Assembly (NCBI RefSeq): GCF_024612015.1
Contig: NZ_CP102512.1
Coordinates: 8,494,001 to 8,558,000, forward strand
DNA from: Streptomyces sp. CA-210063
GTDB taxonomy: Bacteria; Actinomycetota; Actinomycetes; Streptomycetales; Streptomycetaceae
Direction: 5' to 3'
Length of the DNA stretch: 64,000 bases
The position numbers and the translations under genes are program-made. Under the pieces are notes generated by a model. The model saw only the letters and a list, made by a program, of their open reading frames with translations. It did not search any database and was not told the DNA's origin. Positions 7,868 to 16,755 of the stretch are shown one piece after another. Every line of letters begins with the position of its first letter. The first letter of the stretch is position 1.

Positions 7868-8494
7868 ATGAGTACGGCGGAGGAGACGGCCGGCGGCGAA
7901 CCGCAGCCGTGGGCCGAGGTCAACCCGGACGCGGCCCGGCGGCTGCTGGTGGCCGCCGTGGAGGCCTTCGCCGAGCGCGGCTACCACGCGACGACGACCC
8001 GAGACATCGCGGGCCGCGCGGGTATGAGCCCCGCCGCGCTGTACATCCACTACAAGACCAAGGAAGAGCTGCTCCATCGGATCAGCCGCATCGGTCACGA
8101 GAAGGCCCTCGATGTGCTGCGTACGGCGGCCAAGGGCGAGGGCGGCCCGGCCGACCGTCTCGCCGAGGCCGTGCGGTCCTTCGTCCGCTGGCACGCCGGG
8201 CAGCACACCGTCGCCCGCGTCGTCCAGTACGAGCTCGACGCCCTCGGCCCCGACGCCCGCGCCGAGATCGTCACCCTCCGCCGCGAGAACGAAGCGGCGG
8301 TCCGCGGCATCATCGAGGACGGCGTCGCCGCCGGCGACTTCGACGTCCCCGACGTCCGCGGCACCACCATCGCCGTCCTCTCCCTCTGCATCGACGTCGC
8401 CCGCTGGTTCAACGCGAACGGCCCCCGCACGCCGGACGAGGTGGGCGCGCTGTACGCGGACCTGGTCCTGCGGATGGTGAGCGCGAAGAAGTAG
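7868..8494 (+). CDS. TetR/AcrR family transcriptional regulator
   Basis: This 208-residue regulator has a helix-turn-helix at about residues 45-65 (GRAGMSPAALYIHYKTKEEL) and a TetR_C-type ligand domain after it. GGAAGGGG upstream of ATG 7868 supports the start. Proteins of this subgroup are usually found beside fatty-acid or acyl-CoA genes. The candidate site at 7804 resembles the one before the MaoC hydratase, so this may be a fatty-acid degradation regulator. That link is inference from the sites only. Confidence 0.9.
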   Translation: MSTAEETAGGEPQPWAEVNPDAARRLLVAAVEAFAERGYHATTTRDIAGRAGMSPAALYIHYKTKEELLHRISRIGHEKALDVLRTAAKGEGGPADRLAEAVRSFVRWHAGQHTVARVVQYELDALGPDARAEIVTLRRENEAAVRGIIEDGVAAGDFDVPDVRGTTIAVLSLCIDVARWFNANGPRTPDEVGALYADLVLRMVSAKK

Positions 8495-8526
8495 CCGGGG
8501 GAACGTCGACCTCGGTCGGAGCGTCG

Positions 8527-8716
8527 TTCGAAACATTCGAAGAATCTGGTCATGGATTTGATCTTCTCTTTGAGGTCGGCGACGGGTCATCGCCCTTTAT
8601 GGCGGCTCACCTGCCCTGTGAACTGGTGAATTGGCCTTCCCGTAAATCTTGAGGGGCGCGAATGTTTCGGGATCATTGCCGAAACCATTGACAGTTGACA
8701 GGAGCAGGCCAACACT
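8527..8716 (+). promoter_or_regulatory. xylanase promoter region with repeated CGAAACATTCG sites
   Basis: The 11-bp element CGAAACATTCG occurs at 8529-8539 and, inverted, at 8659-8669; a half-like copy CCGAAACCATT follows at about 8680. Streptomyces xylanase and mannanase promoters are known to carry CGAAA(N)TTTCG-type palindromes bound by LacI-type xylan regulators. A promoter TTGACA (8688-8693), 17 bp, AACACT (8711-8716) lies just downstream of the second site, in position for repression. The 270-bp interval holds no gene. Confidence 0.6.
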
Positions 8717-8763
8717 CCCGGGTGACAGGGCGACCCCACACAAGCCCGAGGAGGAAGCGCCGC

Positions 8764-9474
8764 ATGAACGACGCACCCGCACCCGCATCCGTACCCACTC
8801 CCACCCCACCGCCGAGCCGCAGGCTCTTCCTGACCGGACTGTGTACGACCGCGCTGGCCGCCGCGACCGCGGTGGCCCTGCCCGGCACCGCCCACGCGGA
8901 CACGGTCGTCACCACGAACCAGACCGGCACGAACAACGGCTTCTACTACTCGTTCTGGACCGACGCCCCCGGCACGGTCTCCATGACCCTGGCCTCCGGC
9001 GGCAGTTACCGGACGTCGTGGAGCAACACCGGGAACTTCGTCGCGGGCAAGGGCTGGAGCAACGGCTCCCGCAGGACCGTGACCTACTCCGGCACGTTCA
9101 ATCCGTCCGGCAACGCCTACCTGACCCTCTACGGCTGGACCGCCAGTCCGCTCATCGAGTACTACATCGTCGACAACTGGGGCACCTACCGGCCCACGGG
9201 AACGTACAAGGGCACGGTCACCAGCGACGGCGGCACGTACGACATCTACAAGACGACGCGGTACAACGCCCCGTCCGTCGAGGGCACCCGTACCTTCGAC
9301 CAGTACTGGAGCGTCCGTCAGTCGAGGCGGACGGGCGGCAGCATCACCACCGGCAACCACTTCGACGCCTGGGCCCGCGCCGGCATGCCCCTCGGCAGCT
9401 TCAGGTACTACATGATCATGGCCACGGAGGGGTTCCGGAGCAGCGGCAACTCCAGCATCACGGTGAACCCATGA
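8764..9474 (+). CDS. secreted endo-1,4-beta-xylanase, GH11
   Basis: The enzyme cleaves xylan internally outside the cell. The 236-residue precursor begins with a twin-arginine signal (SRRLFLTG, then ALPGTAHA), then a complete GH11 jelly-roll domain with the two catalytic glutamates: Glu132 in [12 protein letters not shown] (nucleophile) and Glu222 in ATEGFRSSG (acid/base). There is no linker or carbohydrate-binding module, unlike many Streptomyces XlnB-type enzymes, so it ends right after the catalytic domain. AGGAGGAAG precedes ATG 8764. Its TGA overlaps the ATG of the next gene (ATGA), which couples xylanase to esterase. Expression is probably repressed through the CGAAACATTCG sites upstream. 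Confidence 0.95.
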   Translation: MNDAPAPASVPTPTPPPSRRLFLTGLCTTALAAATAVALPGTAHADTVVTTNQTGTNNGFYYSFWTDAPGTVSMTLASGGSYRTSWSNTGNFVAGKGWSNGSRRTVTYSGTFNPSGNAYLTLYGWTASPLIEYYIVDNWGTYRPTGTYKGTVTSDGGTYDIYKTTRYNAPSVEGTRTFDQYWSVRQSRRTGGSITTGNHFDAWARAGMPLGSFRYYMIMATEGFRSSGNSSITVNP

Positions 9475-10175
9475 GTGCCGGACCGCGCCGCTCGTTCGCT
9501 GTCCTGGGGAAGCGGCTGGCCGTCGTCGCGATGGCTCTGGCGAGCACCGTGCCCCTCACGCTCACCGCCGCCGCGGCCGCCCCGGCGCGGGCCGCCGCCT
9601 GCACCGGCTATGTCGGGCTCACGTTCGACGACGGACCGTCCGGCAACACGTCGGCCCTGCTCAACACGCTCCGGCAGAACGGGCTCCGGGCCACCATGTT
9701 CAACCAGGGCCAGAACGCCGCCGCCAACCCCTCCCTGGTCCGGGCCCAGGTCGGCGCCGGGATGTGGATCGGCAACCACAGCTACACCCACCCGCACCTG
9801 ACCCAGCTGAACCAGGCGCAGATCGACTCGGAGATCGCCCGGACCCAGCAGGCCATAGCGGGCGCCGGCGGCGGCACTCCGAGGCTCTTCCGGCCCCCGT
9901 ACGGAGAGACCAACGCGACGGTGCGGGCAGTCGCGGCCAGGTACGGACTGACCCAGATCATCTGGGACGTCGACTCGCAGGACTGGAACGGCGCCGGCAG
10001 CGACGCGATCGTGCGGGCCGCCGCCCGGCTCACCAACGGCCAGATCATGCTCATGCACGACTGGTCCGCCAACACGCTCGCCGCGATTCCGCGCATCGCC
10101 CAGGGGCTGGCCGCCCGTGGACTGTGCTCCGGGATGATCTCACCGCAGACCGGCCGAGCCGTGGCTCCCGCGTGA
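9471..10175 (+). CDS. secreted polysaccharide deacetylase (CE4), probable acetyl-xylan esterase
   Basis: This 234-residue precursor has a basic N-terminus, a hydrophobic signal and an ARA-A cleavage site, followed by a NodB-homology domain with the CE4 metal and catalytic motifs in order: TFDDGPSG (catalytic Asp plus metal Asp), HSYTH (metal His pair), RPPYGE, a DSQDW segment and LMHD. Its position, translationally coupled behind a GH11 xylanase, indicates removal of acetyl groups from xylan, as in AxeA of S. lividans, rather than chitin or peptidoglycan. There is no cellulose- or xylan-binding module. Confidence 0.92.
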   Translation: MSAGPRRSFAVLGKRLAVVAMALASTVPLTLTAAAAAPARAAACTGYVGLTFDDGPSGNTSALLNTLRQNGLRATMFNQGQNAAANPSLVRAQVGAGMWIGNHSYTHPHLTQLNQAQIDSEIARTQQAIAGAGGGTPRLFRPPYGETNATVRAVAARYGLTQIIWDVDSQDWNGAGSDAIVRAAARLTNGQIMLMHDWSANTLAAIPRIAQGLAARGLCSGMISPQTGRAVAPA

Positions 10176-10256
10176 GCGGTCCCGGCGAGGGGGCGGCAAC
10201 GGCCATATCGCGCGCCGTCCCCCCCGCCGGGACTCGGCACCAGGACCCGCCGGGTC

Positions 10257-10718
10257 TCAGAAGTAGTACCGGGACACCGACTCCGCCACACACACCGGCT
10301 TGTCCCCGCCCTCGCGCTCCACGACGACCGCGGCCGTGACCTGGACGCCGCCGCCGGCCTCCGTGACGTCCTGGAGGGTCGCCGTGGCGCGCAGCTGCGA
10401 ACCGACCGGCACCGGCGCGGGGAAGCGGACCTTGTTGGTGCCGTAGTTGACGCCCATCTTGACGTTCTCGACCTTGAGCACCTGGGGGACCAGGAGGGGA
10501 AGCAGCGACAGGGTCAGATAGCCGTGGGCGATGGTCGTACCGAAGGGCCCGGCCGCGGCCTTCTCCGGGTCGACGTGGATCCACTGGTGGTCGCCGGTCG
10601 CCTCGGCGAACAGGTCGATCCGCTTCTGGTCGACCTCCACCCAGTCGCTGTGGCCCAGTTGCTCGCCCACCGCCGCCTTGAGCTCGTCGGCGGACGTGAA
10701 GATCCTCGGCTCTGCCAT
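10257..10718 (-). CDS. MaoC family dehydratase (enoyl-CoA hydratase 2-like)
   Basis: The 153-residue hot-dog-fold protein carries the hydratase signature: Asp and His in the helix of GDHQWIHVDPEKA, then the FGTTIAHGYLTLSLLPLL overhanging segment. It probably hydrates a trans-2-enoyl-CoA. ATG at 10718 follows GGGAGG. The gene is divergent from soxR. A perfect inverted repeat (10778-10793) sits in its promoter spacer, and a second one, CGGATGCC-CGC-GGCATCCG (10738-10756), lies in its 5' leader. Confidence 0.9.
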   Translation of the reverse strand: MAEPRIFTSADELKAAVGEQLGHSDWVEVDQKRIDLFAEATGDHQWIHVDPEKAAAGPFGTTIAHGYLTLSLLPLLVPQVLKVENVKMGVNYGTNKVRFPAPVPVGSQLRATATLQDVTEAGGGVQVTAAVVVEREGGDKPVCVAESVSRYYF

Positions 10719-10777
10719 GTCCCGGCCTCCCGCATCCCGGATGCCCGCGGCATCCGTGTCAACCCCGTCCAGCATAT

Positions 10778-10793
10778 CTAAGCAACTGCTTAG
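10778..10793. promoter_or_regulatory. perfect inverted repeat operator before MaoC gene
   Basis: CTAAGCA-AC-TGCTTAG is a perfect 7+7 palindrome with a 2-bp spacer. Read leftward it is followed directly by TATGCT (10771-10776), a good -10 box for the MaoC gene, so a bound repressor would block the promoter. A TetR-type protein is the most likely ligand. Confidence 0.6.
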
Positions 10794-10859
10794 CATGGTC
10801 GGCTGCGCGGCCCCTGTCAACGGACCGTGACCCTTCCGGGTGTGGGTAGGCTCGGAGGG

Positions 10860-11339
10860 GTGCCCCAGATCCCTGAGAAGATCCACGAGTTGACCGTCGG
10901 CCAGCTGTCGGCCCGTAGTGGTGCCGCCGTCTCCGCCCTGCACTTCTACGAGTCCAAGGGGCTGATCAGCAGCCGCCGCACCACTGGCAACCAGCGCCGC
11001 TACAGCCGTGACACCCTGCGCCGCGTCGCCTTCGTCCGGGCCGCGCAGCGCGTCGGCATCCCGCTCGCGACGATCCGCGACGCGCTCGCCGCACTGCCCG
11101 AGGAGCGCACGCCCACCCGCGAGGACTGGGCCCGTCTCTCCGAGGCCTGGCGGGCCGAGCTGGAGGAGCGGATCAAGCAGCTCAACCGGCTGCGCGACCA
11201 CCTCGCCGACTGCATCGGCTGTGGCTGTCTGTCCCTGGCCACCTGTGTGCTGTCCAACCCCGACGACGTCTTCGGCGAACGGCAGAGCGGCTCCCGCCTC
11301 TTGGTCGAGCGCCGGACCGCCGGCGCACAGCGGGAGTGA
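10860..11339 (+). CDS. soxR: redox-sensing MerR-family regulator SoxR
   Basis: The N-terminal MerR winged helix ([19 protein letters not shown]) and dimerisation helix are followed by the [2Fe-2S] ligands in the SoxR pattern C-x2-C-x-C-x5-C ([12 protein letters not shown]). In Streptomyces SoxR senses redox-active metabolites and induces a small regulon of oxidoreductases and exporters. GTG at 10860 is chosen: TAGGCT ends 7 bases before it, consistent with a leaderless mRNA, and the GGAGGG directly abutting GTG is too close to serve as a binding site. A GTG at 10827 would add eleven residues. No obvious SoxR target adjoins it. Confidence 0.92.
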   Translation: MPQIPEKIHELTVGQLSARSGAAVSALHFYESKGLISSRRTTGNQRRYSRDTLRRVAFVRAAQRVGIPLATIRDALAALPEERTPTREDWARLSEAWRAELEERIKQLNRLRDHLADCIGCGCLSLATCVLSNPDDVFGERQSGSRLLVERRTAGAQRE

Positions 11340-11451
11340 CGGGAGTCGTCGTGGCGGACGGTGGAACAGGAGGAGCCCGGGAACTGCCGCTGAGCGGTTC
11401 CCGGGCCCCGGGCCCCACGAGTCCCCCGAAGATCCCGTGGGGAGTCCGGTC

Positions 11452-12528
11452 TCACTCGTACTCGGTGCCGCCCTTGCGGGTCAGATACGCCGGGCTGACC
11501 GCCTTCGCGACGGCGCGCCCGCCGGTCACCGGGCTGTACCTCTCGGCGGCCGGCCGGATCACGACACCCTCGCGCAGATGCAGATCCCGCCCGGAGACCG
11601 TCTCCCGGCCGGTCGCCACCTCCAGGACCCGGTCGATGGCGTACGGGCCCTCGTACAGCCGCGGCACCAGCGGCAGTTCGCCGTCGAGCAGGTCGGACAG
11701 CTCCGCCGTGTCCAGCCAGCGGACCTGGCCGTCGATCTCCGCGGAGACGTCGAACACGGCGTACCCGAGCGTGTCGCGGCGCCCGTCGGCGCCGTACGCC
11801 AGGTCCTGCACCCCGGCGCCGTACACCTCACCGAAGATCCCCACCCGGCGCGCCCCGAGCCGCTCGGCGAGCCGGGACGCGGCCTCGGCGACCTTGTGGC
11901 CGTGGACGGCACGCCAGTACAGGTTGCGTGGGTCCTCCTTCAACGCGAGGGACTTCGAGCCGAAGCCCTTCGAGGACACCTGGACGCGGCCGTCCTCGGC
12001 GAAGTACGTCAGCAGGCAGGCCGTGCCGTGCAGCTTCTCCGTCAGGACGACCTGCTCGCCGGGCGTGAAGATGTCCGGATAGCGCTGGATGTTCTCGATG
12101 TCGACCCAGGGCAGCAGACCCGGCGCCGACTCCACCTCGCCGCTCATCGTCGGAGGGATCGGCGGCACCCATTTGACGATGCCGAGCCGCTCCGCGAAGT
12201 CCGTGCCGTCGGCGACGGCGGCCGACAGGTCCACGTCCGCGAGCGCCCGCGGACGGCAGACGATGCCCTGGGACAGTTCGCCCCGCAGCCGTACGGCCTT
12301 CACCCGGTCCGACTTGCCGCCGGCGAGACGTCCGGTCAGCCCCAGCTCCTCGATCAGTCCGGCCGGGAGCACGGACTGCTCGGGGATGTAGACGGCGGTG
12401 TCACCGGTGCGGTACGCGCCCTTGGCGACGACGGCTCGGTACAGGCCCACCTGGGCCAGTTCGAGCGCGTCGGCGTTCGGGTGTTCGTGGATCGTCAGCA
12501 CTTCGGCGGTGACGCGCAGCGTCGACAT
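11452..12528 (-). CDS. RNA ligase, DraRnl (Rnl5)-like
   Basis: This 358-residue protein has an N-terminal OB-like module (residues about 1-120) and a C-terminal covalent nucleotidyltransferase domain with the ligase motifs: motif I EKLHG (the adenylated lysine), motif III-like GIFGEVYG, motif IV EGVVIRP and motif V AVAKAVSP. The order, with an N-terminal OB module, is that of Deinococcus radiodurans DraRnl, which seals 3'-OH RNA strands in nicked duplexes. AGGAG precedes ATG 12528. It has no evident operon partner; the biological substrate in Streptomyces is not known to me. Repair of damaged tRNA or RNA is a possible role. Confidence 0.85.
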   Translation of the reverse strand: MSTLRVTAEVLTIHEHPNADALELAQVGLYRAVVAKGAYRTGDTAVYIPEQSVLPAGLIEELGLTGRLAGGKSDRVKAVRLRGELSQGIVCRPRALADVDLSAAVADGTDFAERLGIVKWVPPIPPTMSGEVESAPGLLPWVDIENIQRYPDIFTPGEQVVLTEKLHGTACLLTYFAEDGRVQVSSKGFGSKSLALKEDPRNLYWRAVHGHKVAEAASRLAERLGARRVGIFGEVYGAGVQDLAYGADGRRDTLGYAVFDVSAEIDGQVRWLDTAELSDLLDGELPLVPRLYEGPYAIDRVLEVATGRETVSGRDLHLREGVVIRPAAERYSPVTGGRAVAKAVSPAYLTRKGGTEYE

Positions 12529-12928
12529 CGGGCACTCCTCGCGTGCTCAGCTCGGTTTCATCGCCCTCCACTGTCCGTACGGGAATGGGGTGGAGCGAAC
12601 ATATTTGCGGCTGCTAGGGTCGCGAGCTTCGGCCGGCGGACGGACAGACGCAACACCGCCCGGAACACCGCCCGGAACACCGCCCGGAACACCGCCCGGT
12701 ACGGAGTCCGTGAATCGCCGCCCCGGCGCGCCCTCCGGCAAGAGGGGCAGGACGTCGATGAGCGGGACGAAGAAGAAGTACGGCTCTCGGCCTGAAGGTA
12801 TCCGCGCGTGGGCTGGGGGACACCAGGCCGTGGTCGTCCACGCGGACAGCGGGGTCGTACCCGTCACTGAAGGTCGTGCGCGCCGCTCATACACGGGGGT
12901 GCGGCATCCCCGGCGCACCCCCGCCGCG
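12529..12928. other. 400-bp interval without a supported gene
   Basis: The interval contains a TAGGGT box near 12615 read rightward, a 12-bp tandem repeat (12652-12699) and a short rightward frame from 12759 that runs into the antisense of the next gene. No protein family is recognisable in it. Confidence 0.5.
12652..12699. repeat. 12-bp tandem repeat, four copies
   Basis: AACACCGCCCGG is repeated exactly four times (12652-12663, 12664-12675, 12676-12687, 12688-12699) between the RNA ligase gene and the next leftward gene. Confidence 0.95.
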
Positions 12929-13531
12929 CTACGCCGAGACCAGCAACCGTCCGCGCCTGGACTCCGCCAGGGCCTCGGGTGTGAGCACCGGTCGTGGCAC
13001 CACGATTCCGCACTCCGTGCAGACCGGGCCCGAGGACGGTTCATGGGCCAGGTCGTACATCCAGACGAGGCGCTCGCCCTCGCACACCGGGCAGGTCGAG
13101 CCCGGTTCGCGCTCCAGCGCGGCGATGAGCCGGCGCAGCACCTCCGCCATCGGTTCCTGGGGATGGACCTTCGGATCGTCGCACCAGGCGACTCCGAACC
13201 CGCCCCAGGTCAGCCGGTGCCAGTCGTCGACACTGCCCGGCCTGCGCAGCCCGTCGTGCTTCTCCTTCTTGCGGCGCTGCGCGAACTGCACCTCGTAGTC
13301 GAGCCAGACGGAGCGGGCCTCCTCCAACTCGTCCAGTGCGGCCACGAGCCGCGCTGGATCGGGGTTGCGGTCCTCGGGGCCGAACCCGGCCCGGGAGCAC
13401 AAGTGGTCCCAGGTCGCCCGATGCCCGTAGGGGGCGAACCTCTCAAGGCACTTGCGCAGCGAATAACGCCGCAGTGCCAGGTCGCACCGTGGATCTCGCA
13501 CCTGTCTTGCCAGACTCCGGAAACCCGCCAT
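12929..13531 (-). CDS. conserved hypothetical protein with zinc-ribbon-like cysteines
   Basis: This is a 200-residue soluble protein. GGAGGTG lies 8 bases before ATG 13531. The N-terminal half is rich in Arg and Leu and likely helical; the C-terminal part has two CxxC pairs (CPVC, then CTEC about 27 residues later) typical of a small zinc ribbon. I do not recognise a named family, although similar proteins occur in other streptomycetes as hypothetical proteins. Its neighbours give no functional hint. It lies convergent with nothing and shares its upstream region with the divergent penicillin-acylase gene. Confidence 0.75.
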   Translation of the reverse strand: MAGFRSLARQVRDPRCDLALRRYSLRKCLERFAPYGHRATWDHLCSRAGFGPEDRNPDPARLVAALDELEEARSVWLDYEVQFAQRRKKEKHDGLRRPGSVDDWHRLTWGGFGVAWCDDPKVHPQEPMAEVLRRLIAALEREPGSTCPVCEGERLVWMYDLAHEPSSGPVCTECGIVVPRPVLTPEALAESRRGRLLVSA

Positions 13532-13907
13532 CGCCCTGCACCTCCGTCACACCTGCACCTGTACTTCGGTCACTTCGGCGTCGTCGTCGGGACGTCGCCG
13601 AATAGACGTATCGACACGCGATTCGGCTCCATCCGATTTCCGATGACCTCCATAAGTCGTCTACTGAGCCGTTCACGGACCATTCCTGCCTACGTCTGAC
13701 TGTTCTTGGCTTCTTCTTGTGTGGTTACGACTACTTCTGCGTACCTGTTCATGCTGTGAGTCACCTGTCCGGTGGCGGTGGTCCCCGTCTTCGGTCCGGC
13801 GCCGCCCGGGGAGCGGCGCGGTGATCCCAAAAACGTGACGCATGTTCATCTTCAAACCCGGGGATACCGGCGGTAACGTCCGGCCCACCCCGTCGGGAGG
13901 AGCTGCC
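13532..13907. other. divergent intergenic region, 376 bp
   Basis: This is less GC-rich than its surroundings. It must hold the promoters of the hypothetical gene (leftward) and the secreted acylase (rightward). No tRNA, repeat or clear operator was found. Confidence 0.4.
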
Positions 13908-16721
13908 ATGTCATGGCGCACCCCACGCACCTCACGCAACACACTGGACAGACTGAGAACTCCCCGTGGATTCCCGGAGTTCCTCAAGGCCGCCTCGATA
14001 TGCGCACTCGTTGCCGGTCTTTTGTCGCCTCTTTCCCCGGCTTCCCCGGCAGCGGCGGCTGACACCGAGTCAGTCGAGACCGCGGCCGTGACCGACTACT
14101 GCGGCGGGCAGTGCTCCGACATCCTGCCGCCCGGCCAGAACGGCAACGCCACCCTCGCCCAGATCATCCTCAACCAGGGCTTCGGCACGATGCCGGAGAA
14201 CGCGAGCAACCAGCTCGGGCCCTACAACAACCTGGCCACCGGCTACTCGGGGCTCACCAACGCCACGATCAACACCTTCTTCAACGACGCCTCCTTCGGC
14301 GTCGCCTCCGACCAGGTCGCCTCCACCCTGAACCCGGCCGGCCGCACCGACGTCACGATCGTCCGCGACAAGAAGACCGGTGTGCCGCACATCACGGGCA
14401 CCACCCGCTACGGCACCGAGTTCGGCGCGGGCTACGCGGCCGCCCAGGACCGGCTGTGGCTGATGGACGTCTTCCGGCACGTCGGCCGCGGCAAGCTCAC
14501 CCCGTTCGCGGGCGGCGCCGAGTCCAACCAGGGCCTTGAACAGGAGTTCTGGCGCCACGCCCCGTACACCGAGGCCGACCTCCAGGCCCAGATCGACAAG
14601 GCCGTGGCGTCCAACGGCGAGCGCGGTCAGCTGGCCCTCGCCGACGTCAACGCCTACGTCGCCGGCATCAACGCCTACATCGACGCCTCCGACAGCGGCC
14701 GTTACTTCCCCGGCGAGTACGTCCTGACCGGCCACAAGGACTCCGTCACCAACGCCGGCACGATCGAGCGCTTCAAGCCCACCGACCTGGTCGCGCTGGC
14801 CTCCGTCATCGGCGCCCTCTTCGGCTCCGGAGGCGGCGGCGAGGTCAACAACGCCCTGTCCCTGCTGGCCGCCCAGGAGAAGTACGGCGTCACCGAGGGC
14901 ACCGAGGTCTGGGAGTCCTTCCGCGAGCGCAACGACCCCGAGGCCGCCCTCAGCGTCCACGACGGCAGCTTCCCCTACGCCACCAAGCCCGCCGACCCGC
15001 AGGGCATGGCCCTGCCCGACGACGGTTCCGTCGCCGAGGAGCCGCTGGTCCACGACCGCACCGGCAGCGCGGCCACCGCGGCCGCGACGAGCGTCTCCTC
15101 CGAGGCCACCGAGAGCGCCCTCAGCTCCGCCCGGCGCGGTATGTCCAACGCCCTCGTCGTCAGCGGCGAGCACACCGCGAGCGGCCGTCCCATCGCCGTC
15201 TTCGGCCCCCAGACCGGCTACTTCGCGCCCCAACTCCTCATGCTCCAGGAGATCCAGGGCCCGGGCATCAGCGCCCGCGGCGCCTCCTTCGCCGGCCTGA
15301 GCATGTACGTCGAACTCGGCCGCGGCCCGGACTACGCCTGGAGCGCCACCACCTCCGGCCAGGACATCATCGACGCGTACGCCGTCGAACTGTGCCAGGA
15401 CGACGTCCACTACCTGTACCGCGGCACCTGCACGCCCATGGAGAAGGTCGAGCAGACCAACGCCTGGAAGCCCACCACCGCCGACGACACCCCCGCCGGC
15501 TCGTACCGCATGCAGGTCTGGCGCACCAAGTACGGCCCCGTCACGCATCGCGCGACGGTCGACGGCAAGAAGGTCGCCTACACCACCCTGCGCTCCTCGT
15601 ACCTGAACGAGGCCGAGTCGATCATCGGCTTCCAGATGCTGAACGACCCGGACTACGTCAAGGGCCCGGAGACCTTCCAGAAGGCCGTCCAGCACATCAA
15701 CTACACCTTCAACTGGTTCTACGCCGACTCCAGCCACACCGCGTACTACAACAGCGGCGACAACCCGGTGCGCGCCACCGGCGTCGACCCCGAGTTCCCG
15801 GCCTGGGCCCGGGCGGCGTACGAGTGGCGCGGCTGGAACCCGGCCACCAACACCGCCGACTACACCGCCCCGTCGGCCCACCCCAACTCCATGGACCAGG
15901 ACTATTACATCTCCTGGAACAACAAACAGGCCAAGGACTACACCACCGCCCCCTGGGGCAACGGCTCCGTCCACCGCGGCAACCTGCTGGACGACCGGGT
16001 GAAGCGGCTGGTCGCCGCGGGCGGGGTCACCAGGGCCTCGCTCACGAAGGCCATGGCGGAGGCGGGCCTCGCCGACCTGCGGGCCGAGGACGTCGTCCCG
16101 GACCTGCTGAAGGTCATCAACAGCAGCACGGTCACCGACTCCACGGCCGCCGCGGCGGTCAGCAGGCTCCAGACCTGGGTCACATCCGGCTCGAAACGCA
16201 CGGAGACCTCCGCCGGCTCCAAGACCTACGCCAACGCCGAGGCGATCCGCATCCTGGACGCCTGGTGGCCGCTGCTCGTGAAGGCCCAGTTCGAACCCGG
16301 CCTCGGCACCGACCTGTACACCGCCATCACCGCCAACCTGCCCGTCGACGAGTCCCCGTCGGCCGCGCACGGCCCGACCGGCTCCCACGCCGGAAGCTCC
16401 TTCCAGTACGGCTGGTGGAGCTATGTCGACAAGGACATCCGCTCGGTGCTGGGTGAGTCGGTGCGTGGCCCGCTGGCCAACCAGTACTGCGGCGGCGGCA
16501 GCCTCGGCGCCTGCCGCACCCTCCTGATCAACACCCTCAAGGAGGCGGCCGGCAAGACCGCCGCCCAGGTCTACCCCGGCGACGAACACTGCTCGGCCGG
16601 CGACCAGTGGTGCGCCGACTCGATCATCCAGCAGCCCCTGGGAGGCATCAAGCACAACAAGATCAGCTGGCAGAACCGGCCGACCTACCAGCAGGTCGTG
16701 GAGTTCACGTCCCACAGGTGA
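13908..16721 (+). CDS. secreted penicillin-acylase family N-terminal nucleophile hydrolase
   Basis: The 937-residue precursor has a signal region (residues about 25-50, ending in SPAAAAD), then an alpha subunit, a linker, and a beta subunit starting at the nucleophile Ser413 in RRGMSNALVVSG. Autoproteolysis before that serine is how the family matures. Downstream the oxyanion and substrate-loop segments typical of acylases appear (GRPIAVFGPQTGY; EAESIIGFQ). Relatives in actinomycetes include aculeacin A acylase and AhlM, which hydrolyse acyl-homoserine lactones and cyclic lipopeptides. GGGAGGAG precedes ATG 13908. The likely job is extracellular deacylation of an amide; the substrate is unknown. 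It is somewhat longer than typical penicillin G acylases. Confidence 0.92.
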   Translation: MSWRTPRTSRNTLDRLRTPRGFPEFLKAASICALVAGLLSPLSPASPAAAADTESVETAAVTDYCGGQCSDILPPGQNGNATLAQIILNQGFGTMPENASNQLGPYNNLATGYSGLTNATINTFFNDASFGVASDQVASTLNPAGRTDVTIVRDKKTGVPHITGTTRYGTEFGAGYAAAQDRLWLMDVFRHVGRGKLTPFAGGAESNQGLEQEFWRHAPYTEADLQAQIDKAVASNGERGQLALADVNAYVAGINAYIDASDSGRYFPGEYVLTGHKDSVTNAGTIERFKPTDLVALASVIGALFGSGGGGEVNNALSLLAAQEKYGVTEGTEVWESFRERNDPEAALSVHDGSFPYATKPADPQGMALPDDGSVAEEPLVHDRTGSAATAAATSVSSEATESALSSARRGMSNALVVSGEHTASGRPIAVFGPQTGYFAPQLLMLQEIQGPGISARGASFAGLSMYVELGRGPDYAWSATTSGQDIIDAYAVELCQDDVHYLYRGTCTPMEKVEQTNAWKPTTADDTPAGSYRMQVWRTKYGPVTHRATVDGKKVAYTTLRSSYLNEAESIIGFQMLNDPDYVKGPETFQKAVQHINYTFNWFYADSSHTAYYNSGDNPVRATGVDPEFPAWARAAYEWRGWNPATNTADYTAPSAHPNSMDQDYYISWNNKQAKDYTTAPWGNGSVHRGNLLDDRVKRLVAAGGVTRASLTKAMAEAGLADLRAEDVVPDLLKVINSSTVTDSTAAAAVSRLQTWVTSGSKRTETSAGSKTYANAEAIRILDAWWPLLVKAQFEPGLGTDLYTAITANLPVDESPSAAHGPTGSHAGSSFQYGWWSYVDKDIRSVLGESVRGPLANQYCGGGSLGACRTLLINTLKEAAGKTAAQVYPGDEHCSAGDQWCADSIIQQPLGGIKHNKISWQNRPTYQQVVEFTSHR

Positions 16722-16755
16722 GCGCCGGTCGGTGAGGGACGGCGGCGGGCAGGCA

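Noticed and set aside
8649..9470. N-terminal extension of the CE4 esterase frame
   Set aside because: It reads through the xylanase gene in another frame; the ATG at 9471 with signal peptide is the obvious start.
12759..12928. Rightward frame starting MSGTKKKYGS with a weak GGGGCAGGA site
   Set aside because: It runs antisense into the well-supported zinc-ribbon gene and has no known family; a short peptide cannot be excluded but is not supported.
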